From NCBI GenBank assembly GCA_937898165.1, contig CALDKO010000007.1, positions 1-13,213 of the forward strand: a stretch of DNA of 13,213 nucleotides, read 5' to 3'. Under the pieces are notes generated by a model that saw only the letters and a list, made by a program, of their open reading frames with translations, was not told where the DNA came from and searched no databases. A program made the position numbers and the translations under genes. The DNA comes from an uncultured bacterium. GTDB lineage: Bacteria; Patescibacteriota; Minisyncoccia; Phycocordibacterales; UBA1006. Below, in pieces: positions 1-5,448 of the stretch (positions are counted from its first letter, which is position 1; each line of letters begins with the position of its first letter).

Positions 1-71
1 TCTTCTTTTCCAGAGGCAAAACCAAGTCTATTCATATGAGCTTGAAGTATTTTCACTTCTGTTACTTTCAT
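1..71 (-). CDS. Possible N-terminal fragment of an unidentified protein, cut by the left edge
   Basis: On the minus strand an ATG at 71 opens a frame that runs off the left edge with no stop. It gives about 23 residues beginning MKVTEVKILQAHMNRLGF. The same frame stays open back to a TAA near 161, but no ATG, GTG or TTG occurs in that upstream part, so 71 is the first usable start. A TATAGT sequence lies about 12 bases before the ATG and could be a -10 box. It lies downstream of the gene ending at 165, in the same direction. The fragment is too short to assign a family. It could instead be the decayed end of a longer gene, since the open stretch ahead of the ATG also reads like protein. Confidence 0.3.
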   Translation of the reverse strand, partial: MKVTEVKILQAHMNRLGFASGKE

Positions 72-164
72 CTTTGCAAATTTACTATAGAAACCATTTC
101 TTGCCCCAGCTTTTAAGTTTTGAGATTCGAACGCATTTAGTACTAGCTCTAAATGTATTTGAGA

Positions 165-1016
165 TTATCTAACTAAAATAGTATTCTCATCAAACATTGG
201 AAGTTCTTGTCCAACATTTATAAAAAGTGCCTTGCTGGGATTTGAAGAATAAATCTCAAAGTATTGAACACCGCTATTGCCCATACCATAACCTGCACAG
301 GTACTATTTATAGGTTCATTCTTCCCATCACTTTCAAACTTTTTCAAGGCATCACCCGTTGGCATTAATGTATATCTAGTTACATCAGTTCTACTATTAT
401 CTACTTTTGTGAAAGCACATTTATCTGATACTTTCCAATCTTCATTATCAGATAGTAATGGGATAACACTTCCGATAGATTTATCTTTTAACTCAAAAAC
501 TTGGATTAACTGCTCGATTGCGAAAGGACTTCCGTTTGTAACATCTTCTAAAAATACACCTGGTAATGTCTCACTTGTATTAACTTTTAATTTCTTATCT
601 ACATAGTCACAAGACTGTCCCCAAAGTTCAAGCCCTGCACCAACTACCTTTTCCCATTTACAATCTGGATATGCTTCTCTACTAGGTTTATTTTCATTCT
701 GTGAGATTTCTTTATTTGCTTGTTCCGTAAGATAAAAAATTGATGCTGTTATATAAACAGAAAAGACAACAAAAATAGTAATAAATATTCCAAATATCCA
801 TTTATCATGTTTTTTAGGGTTATGGAATAATGACCAGATACTAATTAGAAGTCCTATGATTATTCCAATTGTAAATAAAGAAAAACCAACAGGAATGAGC
901 CCAAAGGGCTCCACAAGAAGCCCATCATCTGCGACATGAGAGCCGATGATGTCATACACAATAAAACAAGAAAGAGAAAATATGATAGATATTATAGGTA
1001 TTATATATTTTTTCAT
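165..1016 (-). CDS. Three-helix membrane protein with a cysteine-containing extracytoplasmic domain, function unknown
   Basis: This 283-residue protein has three hydrophobic segments at about residues 4-23, 41-62 and 74-95, then a charged linker and a soluble domain of about 165 residues to the C terminus. The soluble domain has four cysteines (C119, C136, C200, C240), suited to two disulfides outside the membrane. Conserved-looking patches include LELWGQSCDY (129-138) and INVGQELPMFDE (266-277). I have the impression of similar domains in uncharacterised bacterial envelope proteins but cannot name the family. The start follows the META-domain gene's stop by 11 bases, so the two are probably co-transcribed. 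There is no Shine-Dalgarno sequence; the start context is an A/T run (TATATG). It is not recognisably part of the pilus system. An envelope or stress role is only a guess from the partner gene. Confidence 0.72.
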   Translation of the reverse strand: MKKYIIPIISIIFSLSCFIVYDIIGSHVADDGLLVEPFGLIPVGFSLFTIGIIIGLLISIWSLFHNPKKHDKWIFGIFITIFVVFSVYITASIFYLTEQANKEISQNENKPSREAYPDCKWEKVVGAGLELWGQSCDYVDKKLKVNTSETLPGVFLEDVTNGSPFAIEQLIQVFELKDKSIGSVIPLLSDNEDWKVSDKCAFTKVDNSRTDVTRYTLMPTGDALKKFESDGKNEPINSTCAGYGMGNSGVQYFEIYSSNPSKALFINVGQELPMFDENTILVR

Positions 1017-1027
1017 ATATAAAAATA

Positions 1028-1579
1028 TTATCTGAAGAAAATAGAACCAGTATCAAGCTTCATTGTCAGCACTAATTCACCTTTTGATGTAAACAAAAAT
1101 CCTTCTGTTTGAATCAACATCTTAGTAAAATCATCTTCTTGAGAGTTTTCACAATACATTTTGGTTGAAAACATTTTATCATCAAAAGTTATTTTATTAC
1201 CTTTTATAATATATCCACCACCCATATTATTACAATCAGTTGTTGCAGAAAAAGTATTATCTTTATTGAAAGTAATAGCAAACTTATTTACGACAAGAGG
1301 TTTTACTACTTTATCATCACTATATTTTGTATTTACCCAATTCCATGTCTTCATTCCTAAGGTCATTTTAGCTGAGTCAGCCTCACCCTCAAAATCTTTA
1401 ACGACAATTCTCTCTGGCTCCGATGTTGTTTTATCTGATAATATTTCTTCGTCAGTTACCAAATCAACTTTTTCACCCTTTTCATTATAGATATCATCAT
1501 TAGTAAAATTAAATTTATATATCCCTAAACCTATAATTATTAAAACTAAAACTATCAAAACTATTGTTATTTTTTTCAT
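1028..1579 (-). CDS. Membrane-anchored META (HslJ-like) domain protein
   Basis: This 183-residue protein has an N-terminal hydrophobic segment at about residues 4-21 (anchor or signal), a charged linker, and a C-terminal META domain from about residue 75. The domain shows family hallmarks: the TWNWVNT block (78-84), a phenylalanine-rich strand AITFNKDNTFSATTDCNNMGG (split here as AITFNKDNTF, 101-110, then SATTDCNNMGG), C116 followed by NN and GGGY, then STKMYC ending at C143, and a final strand LVLTMKLDTGSIFF. META domains occur in E. coli HslJ, linked to novobiocin resistance and heat shock, and in many lipoprotein-like envelope proteins; their biochemical activity is unclear. The paired cysteines suggest an oxidised, extracytoplasmic fold. 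It is the first gene of a likely two-gene operon with the membrane protein that follows. An extended -10 box lies seven bases before the ATG, so the mRNA is probably leaderless. Confidence 0.8.
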   Translation of the reverse strand: MKKITIVLIVLVLIIIGLGIYKFNFTNDDIYNEKGEKVDLVTDEEILSDKTTSEPERIVVKDFEGEADSAKMTLGMKTWNWVNTKYSDDKVVKPLVVNKFAITFNKDNTFSATTDCNNMGGGYIIKGNKITFDDKMFSTKMYCENSQEDDFTKMLIQTEGFLFTSKGELVLTMKLDTGSIFFR

Positions 1580-1586
1580 AATTTAT

Positions 1587-1595
1587 ATTCTATCA
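1587..1595 (-). promoter_or_regulatory. Extended -10 promoter of the META-domain gene
   Basis: Read on the minus strand this is TGATAGAAT, an extended -10 (TGn plus TAGAAT). Seven bases separate it from the ATG at 1579, which places the expected transcription start at or next to the start codon. A weak TTATAA lies 16 bases further upstream as a -35 candidate. Confidence 0.55.
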
Positions 1596-1663
1596 TAATT
1601 GTAGAATATTATAAACACACACAGAAGATAGAGTGCCTCTGATGCCAGAATACACGGAGTCGC

Positions 1664-1693
1664 AAAAAATAGCGGACTTCTTTCCGGGCTATT
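1664..1693 (-). terminator. Rho-independent terminator of the tRNA-Ser transcript
   Basis: On the minus strand AATAGC (1693-1688) and GCTATT (1673-1668) form a stem, extended by GGA/TCC after a two-base bulge. The stem is followed directly by a run of six T. It lies downstream of both tRNA-Ser genes in their direction and would end their shared transcript about 90 bases after the second tRNA. Confidence 0.65.
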
Positions 1694-1779
1694 AAAAGTT
1701 TTGACTGAAAACAGAATCTTTAATTTTTCGAACCATCTAAATATCTAGCAACGACACATTTCGTGCTAGCTGTCAATAG

Positions 1780-1866
1780 CGGAGGATGTGAGATTCGAAC
1801 TCACGGACAGTTTTACCCGTCGACAGTTTAGTAAACTGTTGATTTAAACCACTCATCCAATCCTCC
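1780..1866 (-). tRNA. tRNA-Ser with anticodon ACU (unusual)
   Basis: The minus strand folds as a class II tRNA. It has a 7-bp acceptor stem (GGAGGAT/ATCCTCC), a 3-bp D stem (GAT/ATC) with a GAGTGG-type loop, and a 5-bp anticodon stem (ACAGT/ACTGT) with loop TTACTAA. A long variable arm (GACGG/CTGTC) precedes a T arm GTGAG-TTCGAAT-CTCAC. Discriminator G at 1780 and the long variable arm are serine identity marks. The loop gives anticodon ACU (plus-strand bases 1830-1832), which reads AGU; GCU would be expected for AGY codons. No 3' CCA is encoded. It lies 148 bases downstream of a tRNA-Ser(GCU) gene and is likely on the same transcript. The fold is strong; whether A34 is real and modified to inosine is unknown. 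Confidence 0.85.
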
Positions 1867-2014
1867 TTATTATCAGGATTCGCCGATTACATCGGCAGGT
1901 GACTTTCCGAAATAGTCGGAATGAATTCCTCCTCTTTCAGGAAAGTCCTTTCGAATCCTCACGAAATGTCCCCCGGACATTTCTTCTCTCCTGCACTACG
2001 TGCACTCGCTCCTG
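1867..2014 (-). repeat. Hairpin-dense spacer between the two tRNA-Ser genes
   Basis: No protein gene is seen in these 148 bases. They contain several short perfect inverted repeats: GCCGAT/ATCGGC (1882-1896, 3-base loop); TTCCGA/TCGGAA (1905-1921); GACTTTCC/GGAAAGTC (1901-1908 with 1940-1947), which excludes the previous one; GGAAT/ATTCC (1918-1929); a 9-bp GAAATGTCC/GGACATTTC with CCC loop (1963-1983); and GCAC/GTGC (1993-2003). The spacer is likely transcribed with the tRNAs, so the structures may be processing signals or remnants of a palindromic repeat family. Confidence 0.6.
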
Positions 2015-2101
2015 CGGAGACGAGAGGATTCGAACCTCCGAGGGCTTTAACACCCTGCCTCTTTAGCAAAGAGGTACGTTAGACCACTCTGACACGTCTC
2101 C
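2015..2101 (-). tRNA. tRNA-Ser with anticodon GCU
   Basis: The minus strand shows a 7-bp acceptor stem (GGAGACG/CGTCTCC), then an anticodon stem CCTCT/AGAGG with loop TTGCTAA giving anticodon GCU, the normal reader of AGC and AGU. A long variable arm (AGGG/CCCT stem) and a T arm with TTCGAAT follow. Discriminator G is at 2015 and no CCA is encoded, so CCA must be added afterwards. The D arm has the usual AGTGGT loop, but its stem (TCA against CGT or GTA) pairs poorly, which is odd for a functional tRNA. It is the first gene of a likely two-tRNA transcript. No convincing promoter was found in the A/T-rich stretch upstream, though TATGCT about 22 bases before the tRNA is a candidate -10. Confidence 0.88.
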
Positions 2102-2179
2102 ATTTCTTAAACATTGCTAATCTAGCATAAAATATAAAATAAAAAAAGTGGGGTATATGATTATTTGTGAGATAGGTAC

Positions 2180-2207
2180 TTGCATCGTTTTTCAAACATT
2201 GTATACT
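2180..2207 (+). promoter_or_regulatory. Promoter of the receiver-domain gene
   Basis: TTGCAT (2180-2185) and TATACT (2202-2207) are spaced by 16 bases and resemble sigma-70 -35 and -10 boxes. The ATG at 2216 is eight bases after the -10, so the message should be leaderless. This argues against using the TTG at 2180 as start codon, because it would lie within the -35 box. Confidence 0.65.
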
Positions 2208-2215
2208 GGTTCCAT

Positions 2216-2587
2216 ATGGCATACCGAATATTAATTGTGGAGGACGATGATTTTCTACGATCATTGGCAGTAACAAAATTAACAGCAGAGGGTTTTGCGA
2301 TGGAAACTGCAGCTTCAGGTGATGAAGGATTACAAAAAGCTATTGCAACACCGCCAGATCTTATGATTTTGGACTTGATGTTACCACAACTTTCAGGATT
2401 TGAAATTCTAGCAAAAATTCGTGCAAACGAATCAACTAAAAAGATGAAAATAATTGTATTTTCAAACCTTGGGGAAGAAGCAGACATTAAAAAATGTTTA
2501 GACATGGGAGTGAGTGAATATTTAGTAAAAGCAAACTTTACATTAGACGAGTTGGCAGAAAAAATTAAAACGGTATTAGGCAAATAA
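2216..2587 (+). CDS. Stand-alone CheY-like response regulator receiver protein
   Basis: This 123-residue protein is a single receiver domain with no output domain. It has the acidic cluster E9-D10-D11 after the first beta strand, the phosphoacceptor D53 in LMILDLMLP, S83 at the conserved Thr/Ser position (VFSN), and K105 in YLVKA. Length and motif spacing match CheY/Spo0F-type receivers. A histidine kinase should phosphorylate D53; none is in the window. In other bacteria single receivers next to pilus loci (PilG, PilH) control twitching, but here it is separated from the pilus cluster by two genes on the other strand, so a pilus role is speculative. The start was moved from an in-frame TTG at 2180 to the ATG at 2216, because the domain begins there and the promoter occupies the upstream codons. 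Confidence 0.9.
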   Translation: MAYRILIVEDDDFLRSLAVTKLTAEGFAMETAASGDEGLQKAIATPPDLMILDLMLPQLSGFEILAKIRANESTKKMKIIVFSNLGEEADIKKCLDMGVSEYLVKANFTLDELAEKIKTVLGK

Positions 2588-2616
2588 AAAACACGACTTA
2601 CATTAAGTCGTGTTTT
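2588..2616. terminator. Bidirectional terminator between receiver and RlmN-like genes
   Basis: A perfect 13-bp stem with a CAT loop (2588-2600 paired with 2604-2616; core ACACGACTTA/TAAGTCGTGT) has A runs on its left and T runs on its right. It starts right after the receiver's TAA and ends six bases before the RlmN-like gene's 3' end. It can therefore serve both converging transcripts. Confidence 0.85.
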
Positions 2617-2622
2617 GTTGTG

Positions 2623-3492
2623 TTATTGATTAAACATACCACAAGAGGCCTGCACATCGAATCCTACTTTTTGAATGAGATCGATCCGGGCATTTGGTAA
2701 TAATTCCTGCATAATTTTCATATTGCGCGTAATGGTCTTTTCCTCAGGCTCCTTGCCTTGTTTTTCTGAAAAGGGATTGTAACGAACAATGTTTACGTTT
2801 ACTTGGAGTCCAGCCGCATTAATAGCATCACAAATTGCTGTAACAGACCCAATAGTATCATTCTCATGCTCAATAAATGCAAAATGAATTTTTGGAATTT
2901 TTCCAGAATACTGTTGCCAGTCCACTAACATTTGTAGGGATTGTTTTACTGGCAATGATTTTGGTAACCAACGTTTTCTAAATTTCTCATCAACACTGTA
3001 GATCGAATAATATAATTCTGGTTTAATTCCAGGAAAAATGTTTTTCAATTGTTTACCATCTAATGTTTTTGGCATGATAGTTGAAATGTTGAACTGTGGA
3101 ATCAAAGAACGTTCGTATGCCAATCTCTGTAATTCTGAAAGAATTGCATGACTGTCAGACAATAGGTACGGATTCACCAATGCCTCACCGCGAGCCATAA
3201 AATTGAAATTAACAACTTCTGCACGAGGTGCGTTTTTGTCATACCATTGAAGTACTGTTTTTGCCTGTTCAATAAATTGCTGTGGTGTTACGTCGACAAG
3301 CTTAGTTTCACCCATTGCTGTCAGGTGACACATTCTGCAAGCTTGGACACAGCCAGTTTGCGATGATAGATATACAACAGCATACCAATCTTTTCTCCGG
3401 ACATAACGTGCTTCTATTTTACCCACGAAATCTCCAGTAGAAATAAAATTAACCGAATGGTCGTCTCGGCTTTGTAATATTTGCTTTCCCAT
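2623..3492 (-). CDS. RlmN/Cfr-like radical SAM methyltransferase, short divergent form
   Basis: This 289-residue protein has a radical SAM cluster motif C48-xxx-C52-xx-C55 in SSQTGCVQACRMC, which matches the SSQxGCxxxCxFC signature of RlmN/Cfr. Further family landmarks are MARGEALVN (99-107, cf. MGMGEPLLN), SIYSVDEKFRKRWLP (163-177), FIEHENDT (206-213), YNPF (238-241) and the C-terminal ASCG with C284 at the methyl-carrying cysteine position. RlmN methylates C2 of A2503 in 23S rRNA and of A37 in some tRNAs. Two features are odd. It lacks most of the roughly 90-residue N-terminal RNA-binding part of typical RlmN (about 380 residues). The cysteine seven residues before the cluster motif (E. coli C118) is Tyr41 here. 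The substrate may therefore differ. It converges with the receiver gene and follows comF in the same direction after 58 bases; a perfect TTGACA lies upstream at 3537-3542. Confidence 0.75.
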   Translation of the reverse strand: MGKQILQSRDDHSVNFISTGDFVGKIEARYVRRKDWYAVVYLSSQTGCVQACRMCHLTAMGETKLVDVTPQQFIEQAKTVLQWYDKNAPRAEVVNFNFMARGEALVNPYLLSDSHAILSELQRLAYERSLIPQFNISTIMPKTLDGKQLKNIFPGIKPELYYSIYSVDEKFRKRWLPKSLPVKQSLQMLVDWQQYSGKIPKIHFAFIEHENDTIGSVTAICDAINAAGLQVNVNIVRYNPFSEKQGKEPEEKTITRNMKIMQELLPNARIDLIQKVGFDVQASCGMFNQ

Positions 3493-3536
3493 ATTAAATT
3501 CTTTTGTTTAACTAACATTAAACAAAAAACACGTTT

Positions 3537-3542
3537 TGTCAA
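3537..3542 (-). promoter_or_regulatory. Candidate -35 box for the RlmN-like gene
   Basis: On the minus strand this is TTGACA, a perfect consensus -35. The -10 partner is unclear: TAATGT at 16 bases or TTTAAT at a short 14 bases. The gene starts at 3492, so a short leader would result. This is the least certain of the promoters listed. Confidence 0.3.
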
Positions 3543-3550
3543 ATAACAAA

Positions 3551-4228
3551 TTAATGTGCGAGGGTGAATGCACCAACCATTGTTACATGAGGATCCAGAA
3601 TCTTTTTCAGCTCATCTAATGTGCCACCAGTGGTGGTTACATCATCAATGATAATTGCCAGTGCATGCGGGGAAAGTTTTGCTTTCCCCGCATCTTGTAT
3701 TTCAAAAGCATTGTGGATGTTTTTTAATCGTTTTGTACGGTCAGTAATTAATGCCTGTTTATCTGTATATTTTGATTTGATAACAATACCTGTTTCAACT
3801 CGAACAGGTATTGTTAGTTTTGATTGTAATAATTGCTGATAACTGCTTGCAATTATCTCGGCTTGATTATACCCACGATCTAAAAAACGGCTGCGGTGCA
3901 ATGGGACGGGGATAATGATAATTTCAGAACAGGTATGAACGCGTGCCATACCAAGTGTCCAGCCAACAATCATGATTTGTTTTTGTTGTAATAATTGGTT
4001 AATAAATTCTTGGTCAGGAAAATTTTTTAAATGTCTGATACAGGTAGACACAGATTCATCACGATATCGATATAAGGAAAACAACCAAGGTCTTCGCATT
4101 TCACGAGTAAGAGGCAGTAAAGATGAACATGAATTACAAATATTAATCTTGGTATCTTCATTACCACAAAGGATGCAACTTGGTGGGAACAGGTACGAAA
4201 AAATGCTTTTTAATAACGTAGAAATCAT
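3551..4228 (-). CDS. comF: ComF family phosphoribosyltransferase-like protein
   Basis: This 225-residue protein has an N-terminal zinc-ribbon type cysteine set (C18, C21, C31, C34). The phosphoribosyltransferase fold follows, with IPVPLHRSRFLDRGYNQAE (106-124), the RTKRLKNIHNAFEI block (164-177) and the PRPP-binding loop IIIDDVTTTGGT (192-203). This order and length fit ComFC/GntX proteins, which assist natural transformation after DNA uptake; their exact reaction is not settled. The gene is divergent from pilM across 82 bases, and T4P machinery is the usual DNA-uptake device, so a competence link is plausible. The start ATG has no Shine-Dalgarno sequence; an extended -10 lies 14 bases upstream. 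A perfect 12-bp inverted repeat lies inside the coding region at 3665-3693. No ComEC or DprA is visible in the window. Confidence 0.9.
   Translation of the reverse strand: MISTLLKSIFSYLFPPSCILCGNEDTKINICNSCSSLLPLTREMRRPWLFSLYRYRDESVSTCIRHLKNFPDQEFINQLLQQKQIMIVGWTLGMARVHTCSEIIIIPVPLHRSRFLDRGYNQAEIIASSYQQLLQSKLTIPVRVETGIVIKSKYTDKQALITDRTKRLKNIHNAFEIQDAGKAKLSPHALAIIIDDVTTTGGTLDELKKILDPHVTMVGAFTLAH
3665..3693. repeat. Perfect 12-bp inverted repeat inside comF
   Basis: ATGCGGGGAAAG (3665-3676) and CTTTCCCCGCAT (3682-3693) are exact complements around a 5-base loop. The element is GC-rich in an AT-rich gene. No T run follows on either strand, so it does not look like a terminator. The encoded segment (about residues 179-189) joins the NAFEI block to the PRPP loop. 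Confidence 0.7.
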
Positions 4229-4242
4229 AACTTAGAATGGAT

Positions 4243-4251
4243 ATTTTATCA
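4243..4251 (-). promoter_or_regulatory. Extended -10 candidate for comF
   Basis: The minus-strand sequence TGATAAAAT lies 14 bases before the comF ATG, predicting a leader of about seven bases. It shares the TGATA core seen at the other promoters of this window. No good -35 is apparent. Confidence 0.4.
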
Positions 4252-4274
4252 TTTTTTCTAGCATAGAAAAACCA

Positions 4275-4304
4275 TTGCACTTATTAATTAGATAATGATA
4301 TACT
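4275..4304 (+). promoter_or_regulatory. Promoter of pilM and the pilMNOP unit
   Basis: TTGCAC (4275-4280) and TATACT (4299-4304) are spaced by 18 bases, and TGA before the -10 makes an extended TGATATACT. Only six bases (ATCAGC) separate the -10 from the pilM ATG, so the transcript should begin at the start codon. Confidence 0.7.
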
Positions 4305-4310
4305 ATCAGC

Positions 4311-5417
4311 ATGTTTGACAGTATAAAAAAGCTTTTTGCAAATACAAAAATATCTATGCCAACTATGAGTAAAGCCGGTTCCAGTGTTTGTGGAATCGAT
4401 ATTGGTAGTGGATCAATAAAAGTAGTTCAGATTAAGGAAGAAAAAGGGAAAATTATTTTAGAAACATATGGAGCATTATCGCTCGCACCTATTGCAAATG
4501 AACCTATTGGAAAACCAGCAAAATTATCAGAGGCAGATACCGTAAAGGCAATCACACAGGTTTTGAAAGAAGCTCGTGTTACTGCAAAAGATTTTGTTAT
4601 TTCATTACAAGCAAATGCAATTTTGGTGTTCGTGGTTACTCTTCCTCGATCTGTGGAAAACCAACTGGAACAAGTTATTCCAAATGAAGCTCGAAAATAT
4701 ATTCCTGTTCCGCTCACAGAAGTTTCACTCGATTGGTTTATTATCCCATCAAAGGAAACATATGATCAAGAAGCTGCAGCACCTGCACCTACTATTGAAG
4801 TGTTAATCGTGGCAGTTCGAAATGAAATGCTTCAAAATTACCAAACAGTATTACAACAGGCTGCGATCAGTAATCCTGTTTTTGAAATTGAAAGTTTTGC
4901 CACCATGCGTTCGGTTCTTCGTCGTGAAATTTCACCAGTGCTCATTGTTGACGTAGGAACTGGATTTACCAGCATGATGATTGTAGAGTATGGAATTATT
5001 AGAATTTTTCATGTAGCTAACCGCGGATCAGCATTCGTAACAGATTCATTAGCGCGCAGCCTGTCAGTCCCATTTGAAAAAGCAGAGGAAATGAAATTTA
5101 ATGCAACAAAATATCCTGACGTAGAAAAATTGTTATTGAGCTCTCATGAATACCTGGTATCGGAAATAAAACGAGTATTGTTGGAATATGAACATACGCA
5201 AAACAGAGTTGTTTCCAAAATTATCCTTTCAGGTGGTGGTTCAACCGTTGCAGGGTTTAAAGATATTGTTGCAAAAGAGACAGGTATGGAAACAGTTATG
5301 GCGGATCCGTTTTCAAAAGTGGATGCTCCAGAATTTATGCGACCACTGTTACAAACTTCTGGACCAGAATTTTCTGTTGCGACTGGGCTTGCATTAAAAA
5401 ATATGTTGTCTTTTTAA
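4311..5417 (+). CDS. pilM: Type IV pilus assembly protein PilM (actin-like ATPase)
   Basis: This 368-residue protein is in the actin/FtsA superfamily. It has a phosphate-1 motif CGIDIGSGSIKVVQI (27-41), the PilM signature ARKYIPVPLTEVSLDW (127-142), a phosphate-2 motif VDVGTGFTSMMIVEYG (213-228) and an adenosine motif ILSGGGSTVAGF (305-316). Length is normal for PilM (about 350). PilM sits on the cytoplasmic face, binds the N-terminal tail of PilN and links the alignment complex to the motor. The first 24 residues precede the fold and may be a flexible or amphipathic extension. It heads the cluster pilM-pilN-pilO-NPF protein with gaps of 31, 12 and 11 bases. Expression is from a leaderless promoter. 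Confidence 0.93.
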   Translation: MFDSIKKLFANTKISMPTMSKAGSSVCGIDIGSGSIKVVQIKEEKGKIILETYGALSLAPIANEPIGKPAKLSEADTVKAITQVLKEARVTAKDFVISLQANAILVFVVTLPRSVENQLEQVIPNEARKYIPVPLTEVSLDWFIIPSKETYDQEAAAPAPTIEVLIVAVRNEMLQNYQTVLQQAAISNPVFEIESFATMRSVLRREISPVLIVDVGTGFTSMMIVEYGIIRIFHVANRGSAFVTDSLARSLSVPFEKAEEMKFNATKYPDVEKLLLSSHEYLVSEIKRVLLEYEHTQNRVVSKIILSGGGSTVAGFKDIVAKETGMETVMADPFSKVDAPEFMRPLLQTSGPEFSVATGLALKNMLSF

Positions 5418-5434
5418 TTACTATCACGTATACT
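5406..5434 (+). promoter_or_regulatory. Possible internal promoter before pilN
   Basis: TTGTCT (5406-5411) and TATACT (5429-5434) are spaced by 17 bases and overlap the end of pilM. The -10 is 14 bases before the pilN ATG, which would give a leader of about seven bases. No TGn extension is present. It may supplement the pilM promoter. Confidence 0.45.
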
Positions 5435-5448
5435 ATTAATAACTTTCT

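Noticed and set aside
1867..2014. Spacer as a CRISPR array or a third tRNA
   Set aside because: The repeats are inverted, differ from one another and have no spacer periodicity; the TTCGAATCC motif there has no matching acceptor or anticodon stems.
2180..2215. TTG at 2180 as the start of the receiver protein
   Set aside because: It would add 12 residues ahead of the receiver's first strand and lies within the -35 box of a good promoter; ATG at 2216 fits both domain and promoter.
2161..2583. Long open frame on the minus strand opposite the receiver gene
   Set aside because: It overlaps a certain gene along its whole length and its translation shows no domain or plausible start; it is a shadow of codon bias.
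3665..3693. The comF hairpin as an internal terminator
   Set aside because: No T run follows on either strand and the coding frame continues through the PRPP loop.
3972..4235. Plus-strand open frame opposite the 5' end of comF
   Set aside because: It is antisense to the zinc-cysteine and early phosphoribosyltransferase region and no protein family is apparent.
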